A DNA stretch of 64,000 nt. Source: JACCZX01 sp963824935 (GTDB lineage Bacteria; Pseudomonadota; Gammaproteobacteria; Burkholderiales; Burkholderiaceae_F). Positions 27,310-36,507 of this stretch are shown piece by piece; the stretch's first letter is position 1, and every line of letters starts with the position of its first letter. The notes beneath the pieces are model-generated. The model did no database searches. It was given only the letters and a program-made list of their open reading frames with translations, and was not told the origin of the DNA. The position numbers were made by a program, and so were the translations under genes. The DNA lies in the NCBI GenBank assembly GCA_963824935.1, contig CAWGRF010000016.1:18546-82545 (forward strand), in the 5' to 3' direction.

Positions 27310-28917
27310 CTACATCCGAAACACGCCGAACTTAGTCTCCGGAATCTCGGCATTCAGTGCTGCTGACAATCCGAGCGCGAGGCACATGCGAGTGTCGAGC
27401 GGGTCGATGACACCGTCGTCCCATAGCCGCGCGCTGGCGTAGTACGGATGCCCCTCGTGCTCGAACTGCGCCAGGATCGGCGCCTTGAACGCCGCTTCTT
27501 CATCGTGGCTAAACGAGCCACCGCGCGCTTCGATGCCGTCGCGCCTGACGGTGGCAAGCACGCTCGCCGCCTGTTCGCCGCCCATCACGTTGATGCGCGC
27601 ATTTGGCCACATCCACAGAAAGCGCGGAGAAAACGCGCGTCCGCACATGCCGTAGTTGCCGGCACCGAAGCTGCCACCGATGATCACGGTGAACTTCGGA
27701 ACCTGCGCGCACGCAACCGCCGTGACCATTTTCGCGCCATGGCGCGCAATACCTTCACTCTCGTATTTGCGGCCGACCATGAAACCGGAGATGTTCTGCA
27801 GGAACACCAGCGGTACCTTGCGCTGGCAAGTGAGCTCGATAAAGTGCGCAGCCTTTTGTGCGCTTTCCGAAAACAGAATGCCATTGTTGGCGATGATGCC
27901 GACCGGCATGCCCTCGATCCATGCGAAGCCGGTCACCAGCGTGGTTGCGTAGCGCGCCTTCCATTCGTCGAGTTCCGACGCATCGACGATGCGGGCGATG
28001 ACCTCGCGCACGTCGTACGGTTTGCGCGTGTCAGTCGGAATCACGCCATACAGATCGGCGGGATCGAGCTTCGGCGGCCGTGGATCGCGCAGCTGCTGTT
28101 GCGCCGGCTTCACGTAGTTCGTCGTCGCCACGATGCGGCGTGCCAGCGCCAGTGCGTGCGCGTCGTTCGCGGCCAGGTGATCGGCCACTCCCGAGAGCCG
28201 CGTGTGCACATCGCCACCGCCGAGCTCTTCGGCGCTGACGATTTCGCCGATTGCTGCCTTGACCAGCGGCGGCCCGCCAAGAAAGATCGTGCCTTGATTC
28301 GCAACGATGATCGATTCGTCGCTCATCGCTGGCACGTACGCACCGCCCGCGGTACACGAACCCATCACGATCGCGATCTGCGGAATGCCGGCGGCCGAAA
28401 GCGTCGCCTGGTTGAAAAAGATGCGACCAAAGTGTTCGCGATCCGGAAACACATCGTCTTGATTCGGCAGATTGGCGCCGCCCGAATCGACCAGGTAGAT
28501 ACAAGGCAAGCGGTTCTCGCGCGCGATCTCCTGTGCGCGCAAGTGCTTCTTGACCGTGATCGGATAGTAGGTGCCACCCTTGACTGTCGCGTCATTGCAC
28601 ACGATGACGCACTCGCGGCCGGACACACGGCCGACCCCGGTAATGATGCCGGCCGATGGCGCCGCATCGTCGTACATGCCGTATGCCGCAAGCTGCGACA
28701 GTTCGAGAAACGGTGTGCCGGGATCGAGCAGCAGCTGAACACGATCACGCGGCAGCAATTTTCCGCGCGCGGTGTGTTTCTTGCGCGCCTCGGCGCCGCC
28801 GCCGGCAGCGATTGCGGTGATCTTGCTCTTGAGGTCGGCCACCAGCGCACGCATCGTGTCGGCGTTTGACTGGAACTCGGCTTGGCGCGGGTTAAGGCGT
28901 GTTTCGAGCAATGTCAT
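27310..28917 (-). CDS. 3-methylcrotonyl-CoA carboxylase beta subunit (carboxyltransferase)
   Basis: A 535-residue carboxyltransferase. Typical blocks are KKHTARGKLLPRDRVQLLLD, YPITVKKHLRAQEIA, MGSCTAGGAYVPAMSDE, QNISGFMVGRKYE and GGSFGAGNYGMCGRAFSPRF. It transfers CO2 from the biotin of the mccA product onto 3-methylcrotonyl-CoA. It is the first gene of the minus-strand leucine cluster and ends 1 base before the acyl-CoA dehydrogenase start. Confidence 0.94.
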   Translation of the reverse strand: MTLLETRLNPRQAEFQSNADTMRALVADLKSKITAIAAGGGAEARKKHTARGKLLPRDRVQLLLDPGTPFLELSQLAAYGMYDDAAPSAGIITGVGRVSGRECVIVCNDATVKGGTYYPITVKKHLRAQEIARENRLPCIYLVDSGGANLPNQDDVFPDREHFGRIFFNQATLSAAGIPQIAIVMGSCTAGGAYVPAMSDESIIVANQGTIFLGGPPLVKAAIGEIVSAEELGGGDVHTRLSGVADHLAANDAHALALARRIVATTNYVKPAQQQLRDPRPPKLDPADLYGVIPTDTRKPYDVREVIARIVDASELDEWKARYATTLVTGFAWIEGMPVGIIANNGILFSESAQKAAHFIELTCQRKVPLVFLQNISGFMVGRKYESEGIARHGAKMVTAVACAQVPKFTVIIGGSFGAGNYGMCGRAFSPRFLWMWPNARINVMGGEQAASVLATVRRDGIEARGGSFSHDEEAAFKAPILAQFEHEGHPYYASARLWDDGVIDPLDTRMCLALGLSAALNAEIPETKFGVFRM

Positions 28918-28956
28918 CGTTGTATGTTAGTGCCTGGCCTAGCGCGACGCGACGCC

Positions 28957-29538
28957 TCACCGTGCGTCGCGCCCAAACAAATCGGCCTCGGTCCAGCCGA
29001 GCGCTGCAAGATCGTCGGCCCGGTAGTGCGTTTCGCTCGGCATCACGAACTCGTCGAGCTGCGGCGGCTTGATTGCGGTGCCGGCAAGCATTGCATGCGC
29101 CTGGCCGCGGTGATGAATTTGGTGTGTCAACAGATGCATCAGAACATGACGCGCACGGTCACGCTGAACGAATGTGCCGCGATCCATCTGAACCTCAACT
29201 TCGAGCGCCGCGTCGTCAGCCGCGTCGCACCAGTCGATCAGGCGTTGATCCGAGGTGACCTGCGCTTCAGCGAGCGCACGCATCTCGTCGTACGGTGTTT
29301 CCGATTCGAACGCACGCCGCATATCCGCCTCGCGATACAACGCGGCGATGTAGTACCAGTCGACAATCAGGATATGGTTCAGCGTTGCCCACAGGCTCGG
29401 GAAAAAGCTGGTGCGCGGCGCTTTGAATTCCTCGTTGGTGAGCTTCCGGCAGGCGCCGTGCAGGCGATGATTGGCAAGACGATTGGCGCGCGCCAATGTA
29501 CGAATGTGTTGCAGCAACGTGCTCGGGGATCCGCTCAT
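28957..29538 (-). CDS. DinB-family metal-binding protein
   Basis: 193 residues from ATG 29538 (MSGSPSTLLQHIRTLARAN). DinB four-helix bundle marks are ATLNHILIVDWYY with a first His and HVLMHLLTHQIHHRGQAHAML with the HxxxH pair, which together bind a divalent metal. The catalytic role is unknown in most members; some transfer thiols. It overlaps the stop of the upstream GST gene by 4 bases, so the two form one unit. Confidence 0.85.
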   Translation of the reverse strand: MSGSPSTLLQHIRTLARANRLANHRLHGACRKLTNEEFKAPRTSFFPSLWATLNHILIVDWYYIAALYREADMRRAFESETPYDEMRALAEAQVTSDQRLIDWCDAADDAALEVEVQMDRGTFVQRDRARHVLMHLLTHQIHHRGQAHAMLAGTAIKPPQLDEFVMPSETHYRADDLAALGWTEADLFGRDAR

Positions 29539-30137
29539 GGCGACGGCATGACCGAAACGCCCGGCGCCTTGCTTACCCGGGCAAGCCACGCGCTGACCGC
29601 TCGATAAGGCGCGATGTCGAAGCCGCCCTCATCGGCCTTGTGTGTATATGCGAACAGCGCGAGGTCGGCGATCGACAGTGCGCTTCCGGCGAAGAATTCA
29701 CGGTCGGCAAGGTGGCGATCCATTACGCCGAGCGCCGCATAGCCGCGCTTTTCCAGCTCGGGCAAACGCGGATCGTCGTGCTTTTTCAGAAACGCGCGGA
29801 TATAGCGCGCTACTGCGATCGCAGTTTCATGACTGTATTGCTCGAAAAACATCCACTGCAACACACGGGCACGGTCGAGCTTGTCGGCGGGAATCAGCGG
29901 CGTGCCTTCACCCAGATACCAGAGAATCGCGTTCGATTCGGGCAGGAACGTCGTTTCGTCAATCGACAGCACGGGAACCTTGCCGTTGGCGTTCATCGCC
30001 AGAAACGAAGGCGTGCGCGTCTCACCCTTTACCGTGTCGATTTCGCGCCATTGATAGGGCAGACGCAGGATGTCCAGGATCATCCTGACTTTGTGGCAGT
30101 TGCCCGATGCCGCCATCCCATAGACCACCAGGTTCAT
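29535..30137 (-). CDS. glutathione S-transferase family protein
   Basis: 200 residues starting at ATG 30137 (MNLVVYGMAASGNCHKVRM). The thioredoxin-like N-domain contains NGKVPVLSIDE and PESNAILWYLGEG; the helical C-domain has SALSIADLALFAYTHKADEGGFD. It probably conjugates or reduces small electrophiles with glutathione in the cytoplasm. It is divergent from metX and overlaps the DinB gene. Confidence 0.9.
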   Translation of the reverse strand: MNLVVYGMAASGNCHKVRMILDILRLPYQWREIDTVKGETRTPSFLAMNANGKVPVLSIDETTFLPESNAILWYLGEGTPLIPADKLDRARVLQWMFFEQYSHETAIAVARYIRAFLKKHDDPRLPELEKRGYAALGVMDRHLADREFFAGSALSIADLALFAYTHKADEGGFDIAPYRAVSAWLARVSKAPGVSVMPSP

Positions 30138-30215
30138 TTCGGCCTCCTTTCGAGCTTCGTTCAAAATTTCAGCCCCGAAGTTTGACACCGGCGGCATCAG
30201 GCACACTCGCGACCC

Positions 30216-31355
30216 ATGAATAAACCCCGATCGATTGGAATCGTTGCGCCAAAGTCGCGGCGGTTCGACGCCCCGCTGACACTGCTTAGCGGGGCGTCGA
30301 TCGACGGCTATTCGCTGACCTTCGAGACCTACGGCGAGTTGAATAGCAACCGCAGCAACGCTGTCCTGATCTGTCACGCGCTTAACGCATCTCATCATGT
30401 GGCCGGCACTTACGCGGACGCTGCAGACGAGCTGGGCTGGTGGGACAACATGGTCGGCCCCGGTAAGCCGGTCGACACCGACCGTTTCTTTGTCGTGGGC
30501 GTTAACAACCTGGGCTCGTGCTTCGGCTCGACCGGGCCGATGTCGATCGACCCTGCAGTCGGCCGACCCTATGGCGCACGCTTTCCGGTCGTGACCGTGG
30601 AAGACTGGGTCAATGCGCAGGCGCGCCTGGCCGATGCGCTCGGAATCGTGCGCTGGGCTGCAGTGATGGGCGGGTCGCTCGGCGGCATGCAAGCACTGTC
30701 ATGGACGATTCAGTATCCGCAGCGCGTCGGCCATTGCGTCGCCATCGCAGCGGCGCCGCGTCTGTCGGCGCAAAACATCGCTTTCAACGAAGTTGCGCGC
30801 ACCGCGATTCGCTCCGATCCGGACTTTCACGGCGGCGATTACTACGCGCACGGTACGGTGCCCAAGCGCGGATTACGGGTAGCGCGGATGATCGGCCACA
30901 TCACCTACCTGTCGGGTGAAGACATGGCCGAGAAGTTCGGCCGTGCAATGGGGGCGTCCGAGTACCAGTTTCACTACGAAGTCGAATTTGAAGTAGAGCG
31001 CTACCTGCGGTACCAGGGCGACAAGTTCTCCGAGTATTTCGATGCCAACACCTATCTGCTGATTACGCGAGCGCTCGATTACTTCGATCCGGCCAAGGCG
31101 ACCGGGGGCGATCTGGTAGCGGCGCTTGCGCCGGCTCGCGCGAAGTTTCTGCTGGCCGCATTCACCACCGACTGGCGTTTCCCGCCGGCGCGCTCGCGCG
31201 AGATTGTCGAAGCGCTGATCGACAACGGGCTCGATGTGGCCTATGCCGAGATCGACGCCCCGCATGGCCACGACGCGTTCCTGCTCGAAGATCCCCGTTA
31301 TCACCGCGTGGTGCGGGCGTATTTCGACAACATTGCGCAGGAGATCGGCGCATGA
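30216..31355 (+). CDS. metX: homoserine O-acyltransferase MetX
   Basis: A 379-residue alpha/beta-hydrolase-fold enzyme that acylates homoserine for methionine synthesis. It shows VLICHALNASHHVAG, the nucleophile elbow MGGSLGGMQAL, the acid in FTTDWRFPPARSRE and the His in IDAPHGHDAFLLEDPRY. In betaproteobacteria MetX may use succinyl- rather than acetyl-CoA, which I cannot decide here. It overlaps metW by 4 bases, the usual arrangement. Confidence 0.95.
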   Translation: MNKPRSIGIVAPKSRRFDAPLTLLSGASIDGYSLTFETYGELNSNRSNAVLICHALNASHHVAGTYADAADELGWWDNMVGPGKPVDTDRFFVVGVNNLGSCFGSTGPMSIDPAVGRPYGARFPVVTVEDWVNAQARLADALGIVRWAAVMGGSLGGMQALSWTIQYPQRVGHCVAIAAAPRLSAQNIAFNEVARTAIRSDPDFHGGDYYAHGTVPKRGLRVARMIGHITYLSGEDMAEKFGRAMGASEYQFHYEVEFEVERYLRYQGDKFSEYFDANTYLLITRALDYFDPAKATGGDLVAALAPARAKFLLAAFTTDWRFPPARSREIVEALIDNGLDVAYAEIDAPHGHDAFLLEDPRYHRVVRAYFDNIAQEIGA

Positions 31356-31948
31356 ACGAGGCACCCGCGCTGCGCGTTGATCTGCAACAGATCGCCGATT
31401 GGGTGCTGCCGGAAAGCCGCGTGCTCGACCTCGGCTGCGGCGACGGCACCCTGCTTGCGCACCTGCGTGAACATAAACGCTGCCATGGCTATGGCGTCGA
31501 GATTAGCGACGATCAGGTGGCGCAGTGCGTGCGCTCCGGCATCAACGTCATTCAGGCCAACCTCGATGCCGGCCTGCGCATGTTTGCTGACGCGATGTTC
31601 GATACCGTCGTGCTGTCGCAAACGCTGCAGGCGATGCATAACGCCGAGGGCATTCTGCGTGAGATGGCGCGTGTGGCACGGCAGGGTGTGGTGAGCTTTC
31701 CCAATTTCGGGCATTGGAAACACGCCGCGTCGTTGCTGGCGGGCCGCATGCCGGTGACGAGCCACATTCCGTATCAGTGGTACGACACGCCAAACATTCA
31801 TCTGTGCACGCTTAAGGATTTCGAGATTCTCGCGGCAAAGATCGGTTTGCAGATCAGTGGCCGAGCCGTGTTCGCCGACGGCCAATCGGTCCATGTGCTG
31901 CCGGCTTGGCGTGCGACACTGGCGGTGTACCGCTTCCAAACGCTCTGA
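31352..31948 (+). CDS. metW: methionine biosynthesis protein MetW
   Basis: A 198-residue SAM-methyltransferase-fold protein with RVLDLGCGDGTLLAHL (SAM site), YGVEISDDQVAQCV, FDTVVLSQTLQAMHN and VSFPNFGHWKHAASLLAGRMP, the MetW hallmarks. It works with MetX in homoserine acylation. Translation is coupled to metX by an ATGA overlap, and no other methionine gene is near. Confidence 0.95.
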   Translation: MNEAPALRVDLQQIADWVLPESRVLDLGCGDGTLLAHLREHKRCHGYGVEISDDQVAQCVRSGINVIQANLDAGLRMFADAMFDTVVLSQTLQAMHNAEGILREMARVARQGVVSFPNFGHWKHAASLLAGRMPVTSHIPYQWYDTPNIHLCTLKDFEILAAKIGLQISGRAVFADGQSVHVLPAWRATLAVYRFQTL

Positions 31949-31975
31949 GCTCGGGCATCTACAAGGAGAAAAGCG

Positions 31976-32101
31976 ATGTTCCGTTTGTCTGTGTCGCTCG
32001 CTCTTGCGCTGGCCGCTTCGGCTGCGATAGCCGCCTCCGATGTTCCGCGCCGCAAGTCCGAGTTCAATGTCAATGACTACAAGAAGCCTGCGAAAAAATG
32101 A
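31976..32101 (+). CDS. 41-residue secreted basic peptide
   Basis: ATG 31976 follows AAGGAGAAAAGCG, a strong ribosome site. The product has a clear signal peptide (LSVSLALALAASAAIAA) and a short charged mature part (SDVPRRKSEFNVNDYKKPAKK). Its stop overlaps the ATG of the cupin gene by 4 bases, so the two are probably translated together. No family is recognised. Confidence 0.65.
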   Translation: MFRLSVSLALALAASAAIAASDVPRRKSEFNVNDYKKPAKK

Positions 32102-32613
32102 GCGAAACGCTGCGGGACAAACTGGTCCGTAATATCGATGAGGTCGAGTGGCGGACGGAAGAAGCTCGCTCGCCGCTATACGAAGGTGTTCGGTCGGCAA
32201 GCGTGATCGGCGGGCGTGGCGCCAGCACTGTCGCGAAAAAACTCGGCGCCTCGATCGACATCGTGCCGCCGGGCAAGATCACGTGTCCGTATCACTTTCA
32301 TTACGCGCAGGAAGAGATGTTCATCATTCTTGAAGGCGCGGGCACCTTGCGAGTGGCGGGTGAAATGATCGCAGTGCGTGCCGGAGATGTGATCGACATT
32401 CCGGCGGGGCCGGAGTACCCGCATCACCTGATCAACACATCGAATGCGCCGCTGAAGTATCTGTCGATCAGCACCAAGGAGTATCCGGAGATTTGCGAGT
32501 ATCCGGATTCCGGCAAGTACCTGGCGTTCACTCCGGTCGCCGGGCCGTTGCTACAAAAAGGTCGCATGCATCGACCCGATACCGATCTCGATTATTGGGA
32601 CGGCGAGCCTTGA
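32098..32613 (+). CDS. cupin-domain protein
   Basis: 171 residues with one cupin barrel: PYHFHYAQEEMFIILEGAGT holds the HxH...E metal ligands, and AGDVIDIPAGPEYPHHLIN holds the second motif with a His. It resembles small cupins that act on sugar or organic acid substrates, but its reaction is unknown. It is convergent with the AmpG-like gene and overlaps its end by 22 bases. Confidence 0.85.
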   Translation: MSETLRDKLVRNIDEVEWRTEEARSPLYEGVRSASVIGGRGASTVAKKLGASIDIVPPGKITCPYHFHYAQEEMFIILEGAGTLRVAGEMIAVRAGDVIDIPAGPEYPHHLINTSNAPLKYLSISTKEYPEICEYPDSGKYLAFTPVAGPLLQKGRMHRPDTDLDYWDGEP

Positions 32614-34022
32614 ACTCTGGCGGGCTGCACGCGCGCCGCCAGCCACACCAGGATCAGTACCGGCACACCGAGCCAGGCGGTGGTCTGAAAGAACGCGATG
32701 TAGCCATACGTGTCGACGAACGCACCTGAAAAACCGGCGACAAATTTGGGCAGCAGCAGCATGACCGACGAGAACAACGCATATTGCGTGGCCGAGTAGG
32801 CGACGTTTGTGAGGCTCGACAGATAGGCGATAAACGCCGCCGATGCGATGCCGGCCGACAAATTGTCGGCGGAGATCACGAAGATCAATCCGGTTAGATC
32901 GTGACCGCGCGCTGCAAGCCAGGCAAACAGCAGATTCGACGCCGCCGACAACATCGCACCGAGGAACAAGATGCGCATCACTCCAAAGCGCAGGGCGAGC
33001 GCGCCACCGATAAAGCCACCGGCAAGCGTCATCAGCAGCCCGTAGATTTTTGAAACCGCGGCGACCTCTTCCTTGCTGTAACCCATGTCGACGTAGAACG
33101 GCAACGCCATTATGCCGAGCACGATGTCCGAAATGCGATAAATGGCAATCAACGCCAGCAACAAGAGCGCATGCCAGCGAAAGCGATGAATGAAGTCGGC
33201 GAACGGCCCGATGACCGCAATCTGCAGCCAGGCAAGCGCGCGTGCCAGCCGGGGTGACAAGCCGCGCTCGGTAATCAGCTGCCGCGCCAGCGCGATCTCC
33301 TGCTCGACAACGCCTTGCTGTTCCCGGTCGCGCGCGGGCTCGGGCGCCAGCAGAACCGTGATGACGCCGATCAGCATCGATGCCGCCATGATCAGGTACG
33401 CCACCGTCCATGCGAGGCGCTATGCCGGCTCGCCTCGACGGCGTTCGCATCGCCTGCTGCCTGCGCTGCGATCCAAAGCACGCCCGCTCCGGCCCAGATC
33501 ATCGCGAGCCGGTAGCCGGTCTGATACATCGCCGCCAATGCCGCCTGCTTGTCGACTTCGGCTGATTCGATCCGATACGCATCGAGCGCAATGTCCTGCG
33601 TTGCCGACCCAAACGCGGCGATCAGCGCAAACCAAACGAGCGGCTGCAATCCTTCCAGCGGATTGGTCAGCGCCATGCCGATCAGGCCGCCAATGATGAC
33701 GAGCTGCGACGCCAACAGCCAACTGCGGCGGCGTCCCAACGTGTGCGTCAGCCAGGGCAGCGAAAGTCGGTCAACGAGCGGTGCCCACGCCCACTTGAAT
33801 CCGTACGCGAGTCCGACCCAGCTCAGATATCCGATCGTCGTGCGATCGATTCCCGCTTCGCGCAGCCGGAACGATAGGGTGCCGAGCACGAGCAGCAGCG
33901 GCAAGTCCGGCCGAGAAGCCCAGGAACAGCATGCGCAGCGCCGCAGGTTCGGAGTACACGCGCAGCGCGTCACGCCAGCGGCCCTGTGGACTCGATGCAG
34001 CGCTTGCCGCTTCGTCGATCAT
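32592..34022 (-). CDS. AmpG-family muropeptide permease (two frame breaks)
   Basis: A major-facilitator permease with about 12-14 helices that would import anhydromuropeptides for wall recycling. From ATG 34022 (MIDEAASAASSP) the N-terminus reads RMLFLGFSAGL, then an extra base near 33910 leads into PLLLVLGTLSFRLREAGID. AmpG marks include YGFKWAWAPLVDRL, FGSATQDIALDAYRIE and VSKIYGLLMTLAGGFIGG. A second break near 33425 joins EAS to LAWTVAYLIMAAS and is net -1 or +2, unlike the other shifts in the window. Corrected length is about 475 residues. The exonuclease III gene lies just upstream on the same strand. Confidence 0.85.
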
Positions 34023-34077
34023 CCGGCACGCCGCCAGGACAAGAGGGGCTCGATGCGCGCGTGGCGCTGGCACATTT

Positions 34078-34851
34078 TCACAGGCGTCCGGTGTAGCCAA
34101 TCGTCAGCGGCGCGTGATCTGAGAAGCGCTTGCTCATGTAGATCTCCGCCGCGCGTGCGCGTCTGGCAATCCCCGGTGTAGCGATCTGGTAATCGATGCG
34201 CCAACCGACGTTGTTCGCGTACGCCTGACCGAAATTGCTCCACCAGGTATAGCGCTCAGGGCGAGGGTCCAAGGTACGAAACACGTCGACCCAGCCGTGC
34301 TGTTCAAATACGCGCGACAGCCATGCGCGCTCTTCCGGCAGGAAACCCGAGTGCTTTTGGTTGCTGCGCCAGTTTTTCAAATCGATTTCTCGGTGCGCGA
34401 TGTTGATGTCGCCGCACAGGATGAACTCGCGTCCACTGCGTGCCAGCAACTCGAGGTGTGGCAAAAACTCCGCCAGGAATCGGTACTTCGCTTCCTGCCG
34501 ATGCGGGCCAGACGAACCGGACGGAAAGTACACCGAGATAACGGTCACGTCCCGGAATCGCGCTTCGACATAGCGGCCCTCGGCATCGAACTCCTTCGAC
34601 CCAAAACCGAGCTGGATCGCACGCGGCCGCCTGCGTGCATAGAGCGCGGTGCCGGCGTAGCCGCGCCTGCTCGCGCAGTGAAAGTAAGTATGCATGCCGT
34701 CTGGACGGCTGTGTTCCGGAATGTCGCACTCGTCAGCCTTGACTTCCTGCAGACACACCACATCGGGCTTCGACCGCTCGAGCCATCGGGTGAGGCCTTT
34801 GCGCGTTGCCGAGCGTATTCCGTTGGCGTTAAGCGTGGTTATCCGGAACAT
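34078..34851 (-). CDS. xth: exodeoxyribonuclease III family DNA repair nuclease
   Basis: A 257-residue AP endonuclease/3'-exonuclease. Conserved pieces are TLNANGIRSATRKG, VCLQEVKAD (metal Glu), YAGTALYARR, ILCGDINIAHREIDLKNW, WRIDYQIATPG and the catalytic SDHAPLTI. It acts on abasic sites in DNA. The reading frame is intact. It is divergent from pyrE with about 155 bases between. Confidence 0.95.
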   Translation of the reverse strand: MFRITTLNANGIRSATRKGLTRWLERSKPDVVCLQEVKADECDIPEHSRPDGMHTYFHCASRRGYAGTALYARRRPRAIQLGFGSKEFDAEGRYVEARFRDVTVISVYFPSGSSGPHRQEAKYRFLAEFLPHLELLARSGREFILCGDINIAHREIDLKNWRSNQKHSGFLPEERAWLSRVFEQHGWVDVFRTLDPRPERYTWWSNFGQAYANNVGWRIDYQIATPGIARRARAAEIYMSKRFSDHAPLTIGYTGRL

Positions 34852-34940
34852 GCAGGGTCAGCGGCGGCGTGAGCTAAGCCAAAAAATGACGTCAATTTTC
34901 GACGTTCGGCTTGAACGCATGCGGCAAAATTGGAGGAACC

Positions 34941-34966
34941 GACACAGGGTAGGGACACAGGGTAGG
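34941..34966. repeat. perfect 13-bp tandem repeat upstream of pyrE
   Basis: GACACAGGGTAGG occurs twice back to back at 34941-34953 and 34954-34966, about 40 bases before the pyrE start, inside the xth-pyrE intergenic region of 155 bases. It may be a duplicated operator or simple slippage. Confidence 0.85.
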
Positions 34967-35006
34967 TTATCCGCATTAGTGATCGGTGCTATGGGGCGGG
35001 TTCGAC

Positions 35007-35696
35007 GTGGATTCTCTGCGACAACAATTTATCGAGTTCGCGCTGGCGAGCAAGGTGCTGACGTTCGGCGAGTTCAAAACCAAGGCCGGTCGTCTGTCAC
35101 CGTATTTCTTCAACGCGGGACTGTTTAATCACGGCGCGACGCTCGGCCGGCTCGCAGGTTTCTACGCGCGGACTCTGTTGGCTGCGCGTGCACGAGGTCA
35201 AGTTGTCTTCGATATGCTGTTCGGTCCGGCCTACAAAGGCATTACGTTGGCGTCTGCCACGGCGGTGGCACTCGCCGACCTCGGCACGGATGTGCCCTTT
35301 GCGTTCAATCGCAAGGAGGCGAAGGATCACGGCGAGGGCGGCGTCATTGTCGGCAGCCCCCTCGTGGGGAAGGTCGTGATTGTCGATGACGTGATTACCG
35401 ACGGTGCGGCGAAGCGAGAGTCGGTTGAGCTGATTCGCGCGCACGGCGCCGAGCCGGTGGCGGTCCTGATTGCGCTGGACCGGGTCGAGCGCGCCGCTGC
35501 TGTGTCCGAAGGCGCCGAGAAGCTGTCGTCACAGTCGGCAGTTCAGGCGTTTGAGCGAGAGTTCGGCATCCCGGTGATATCGATTGCCAACTTTGGCGAC
35601 CTGATGCAGTTCCTCGATTCCGATTCACCTCTCGCGCGGGATGCGCGCGCTTTTCGTGCCGCCATGGAACAATATCGGGCCAAATATGGAGCGTGA
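35007..35696 (+). CDS. pyrE: orotate phosphoribosyltransferase
   Basis: A 229-residue enzyme of UMP synthesis, converting orotate and PRPP to OMP. It shows FGEFKTKAGRLSPYFFNAG, FDMLFGPAYKGITLA, AFNRKEAKDHGEGG and the PRPP loop VVIVDDVITDGAA. GTG 35007 is chosen because GGGGCGGG lies just before it; an earlier in-frame GTG at 34986 has no such site. The end overlaps the next gene by 11 bases. Confidence 0.95.
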   Translation: MDSLRQQFIEFALASKVLTFGEFKTKAGRLSPYFFNAGLFNHGATLGRLAGFYARTLLAARARGQVVFDMLFGPAYKGITLASATAVALADLGTDVPFAFNRKEAKDHGEGGVIVGSPLVGKVVIVDDVITDGAAKRESVELIRAHGAEPVAVLIALDRVERAAAVSEGAEKLSSQSAVQAFEREFGIPVISIANFGDLMQFLDSDSPLARDARAFRAAMEQYRAKYGA

Positions 35697-36399
35697 TTCG
35701 TTGGGCCATTCGATCCGAGCTCTGCTGACGCCGCTGACCTCATTGACTTTGGGGGCTGGCTTGCTGGCATGTGCCGGCGTGGCATGGGCGCAGCCGTCGA
35801 TCTTCAGCTGCACCGTTAACGGCAAGACGTATTCGGGGGACCGGCAGCCGCCGGAGTGCGCCAATTCTGACGTGCGCGAGCTGAATCGCGATGGCTCTTT
35901 GCGCCGCCTGATCCCGCGGCCGCTCACGGTGGAAGAGCAGCGCGCACGCGCACTGGAGGCGAAAAAACGGCTGGAGGCGGAGGACAAGCAGCTCGCGCAG
36001 CGGCGGCGCGACAAATCTCTGCTCGAAGCGTATGCGAACGAGGAAGAGATCGAGGCAGCGCGGGCGAAGTCGCTCGAAACCGGCAATCAGGTCATCGCGC
36101 GCGCCAGCCAACGAATATCCGGCTTGAACGGCGAACGCAAGAAGCTCGACGACGAGTCGGAGTTTTACAAGAAGCGCGTATTGCCGGATCAAATCACGCG
36201 CAGCCTTGTTTCGAATCAGCAGCAACTAGAGGCGGAAGAAAAGGTCGTCAGCGATGCACGCGCCGAAATCCAACGCATCAACGACCGGTACGACAGCGAG
36301 AAGAAGCGCTTTCGCGAACTGCTTGCGCAGGGTGCGCGCCCGGTACAGCGCAATCCGGAAACCGACATACTGCTCGACCCGCGCTTTCAGGGGAAGTGA
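35686..36399 (+). CDS. secreted DUF4124-like protein with coiled coil
   Basis: 237 residues from ATG 35686. A signal peptide runs to VAWAQPS. Then comes a short domain (IFSCTVNGKTYSGDRQPPEC) resembling DUF4124, common in betaproteobacterial envelope proteins. The remainder is a long charged helix (VEEQRARALEAKKRLEAED onward) predicted to be coiled coil, ending LLDPRFQGK. It is periplasmic by inference and its function is unknown. It overlaps pyrE by 11 bases. Confidence 0.75.
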   Translation: MERDSLGHSIRALLTPLTSLTLGAGLLACAGVAWAQPSIFSCTVNGKTYSGDRQPPECANSDVRELNRDGSLRRLIPRPLTVEEQRARALEAKKRLEAEDKQLAQRRRDKSLLEAYANEEEIEAARAKSLETGNQVIARASQRISGLNGERKKLDDESEFYKKRVLPDQITRSLVSNQQQLEAEEKVVSDARAEIQRINDRYDSEKKRFRELLAQGARPVQRNPETDILLDPRFQGK

Positions 36400-36507
36400 A
36401 CGCCTGAATAGGTCAAGGATCTGAAGGCAAGCGCGCGACATCGAGCGCGGAGTCTTCCAGTTGAACGACCTGTGCTAAGAAAGCGGCGGGTGGGTGACTT
36501 GTCGGGG

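Noticed and set aside
30182..30210. TTGACA at 30182-30187 as a metX promoter
   Set aside because: The -35 is perfect, but at 17 bases the -10 would be ACTCGC, with no match, and it is almost at the start codon.
30138..30215. SAM riboswitch ahead of metX
   Set aside because: The gap is only 78 bases and shows no SAM-family core or clear pseudoknot.
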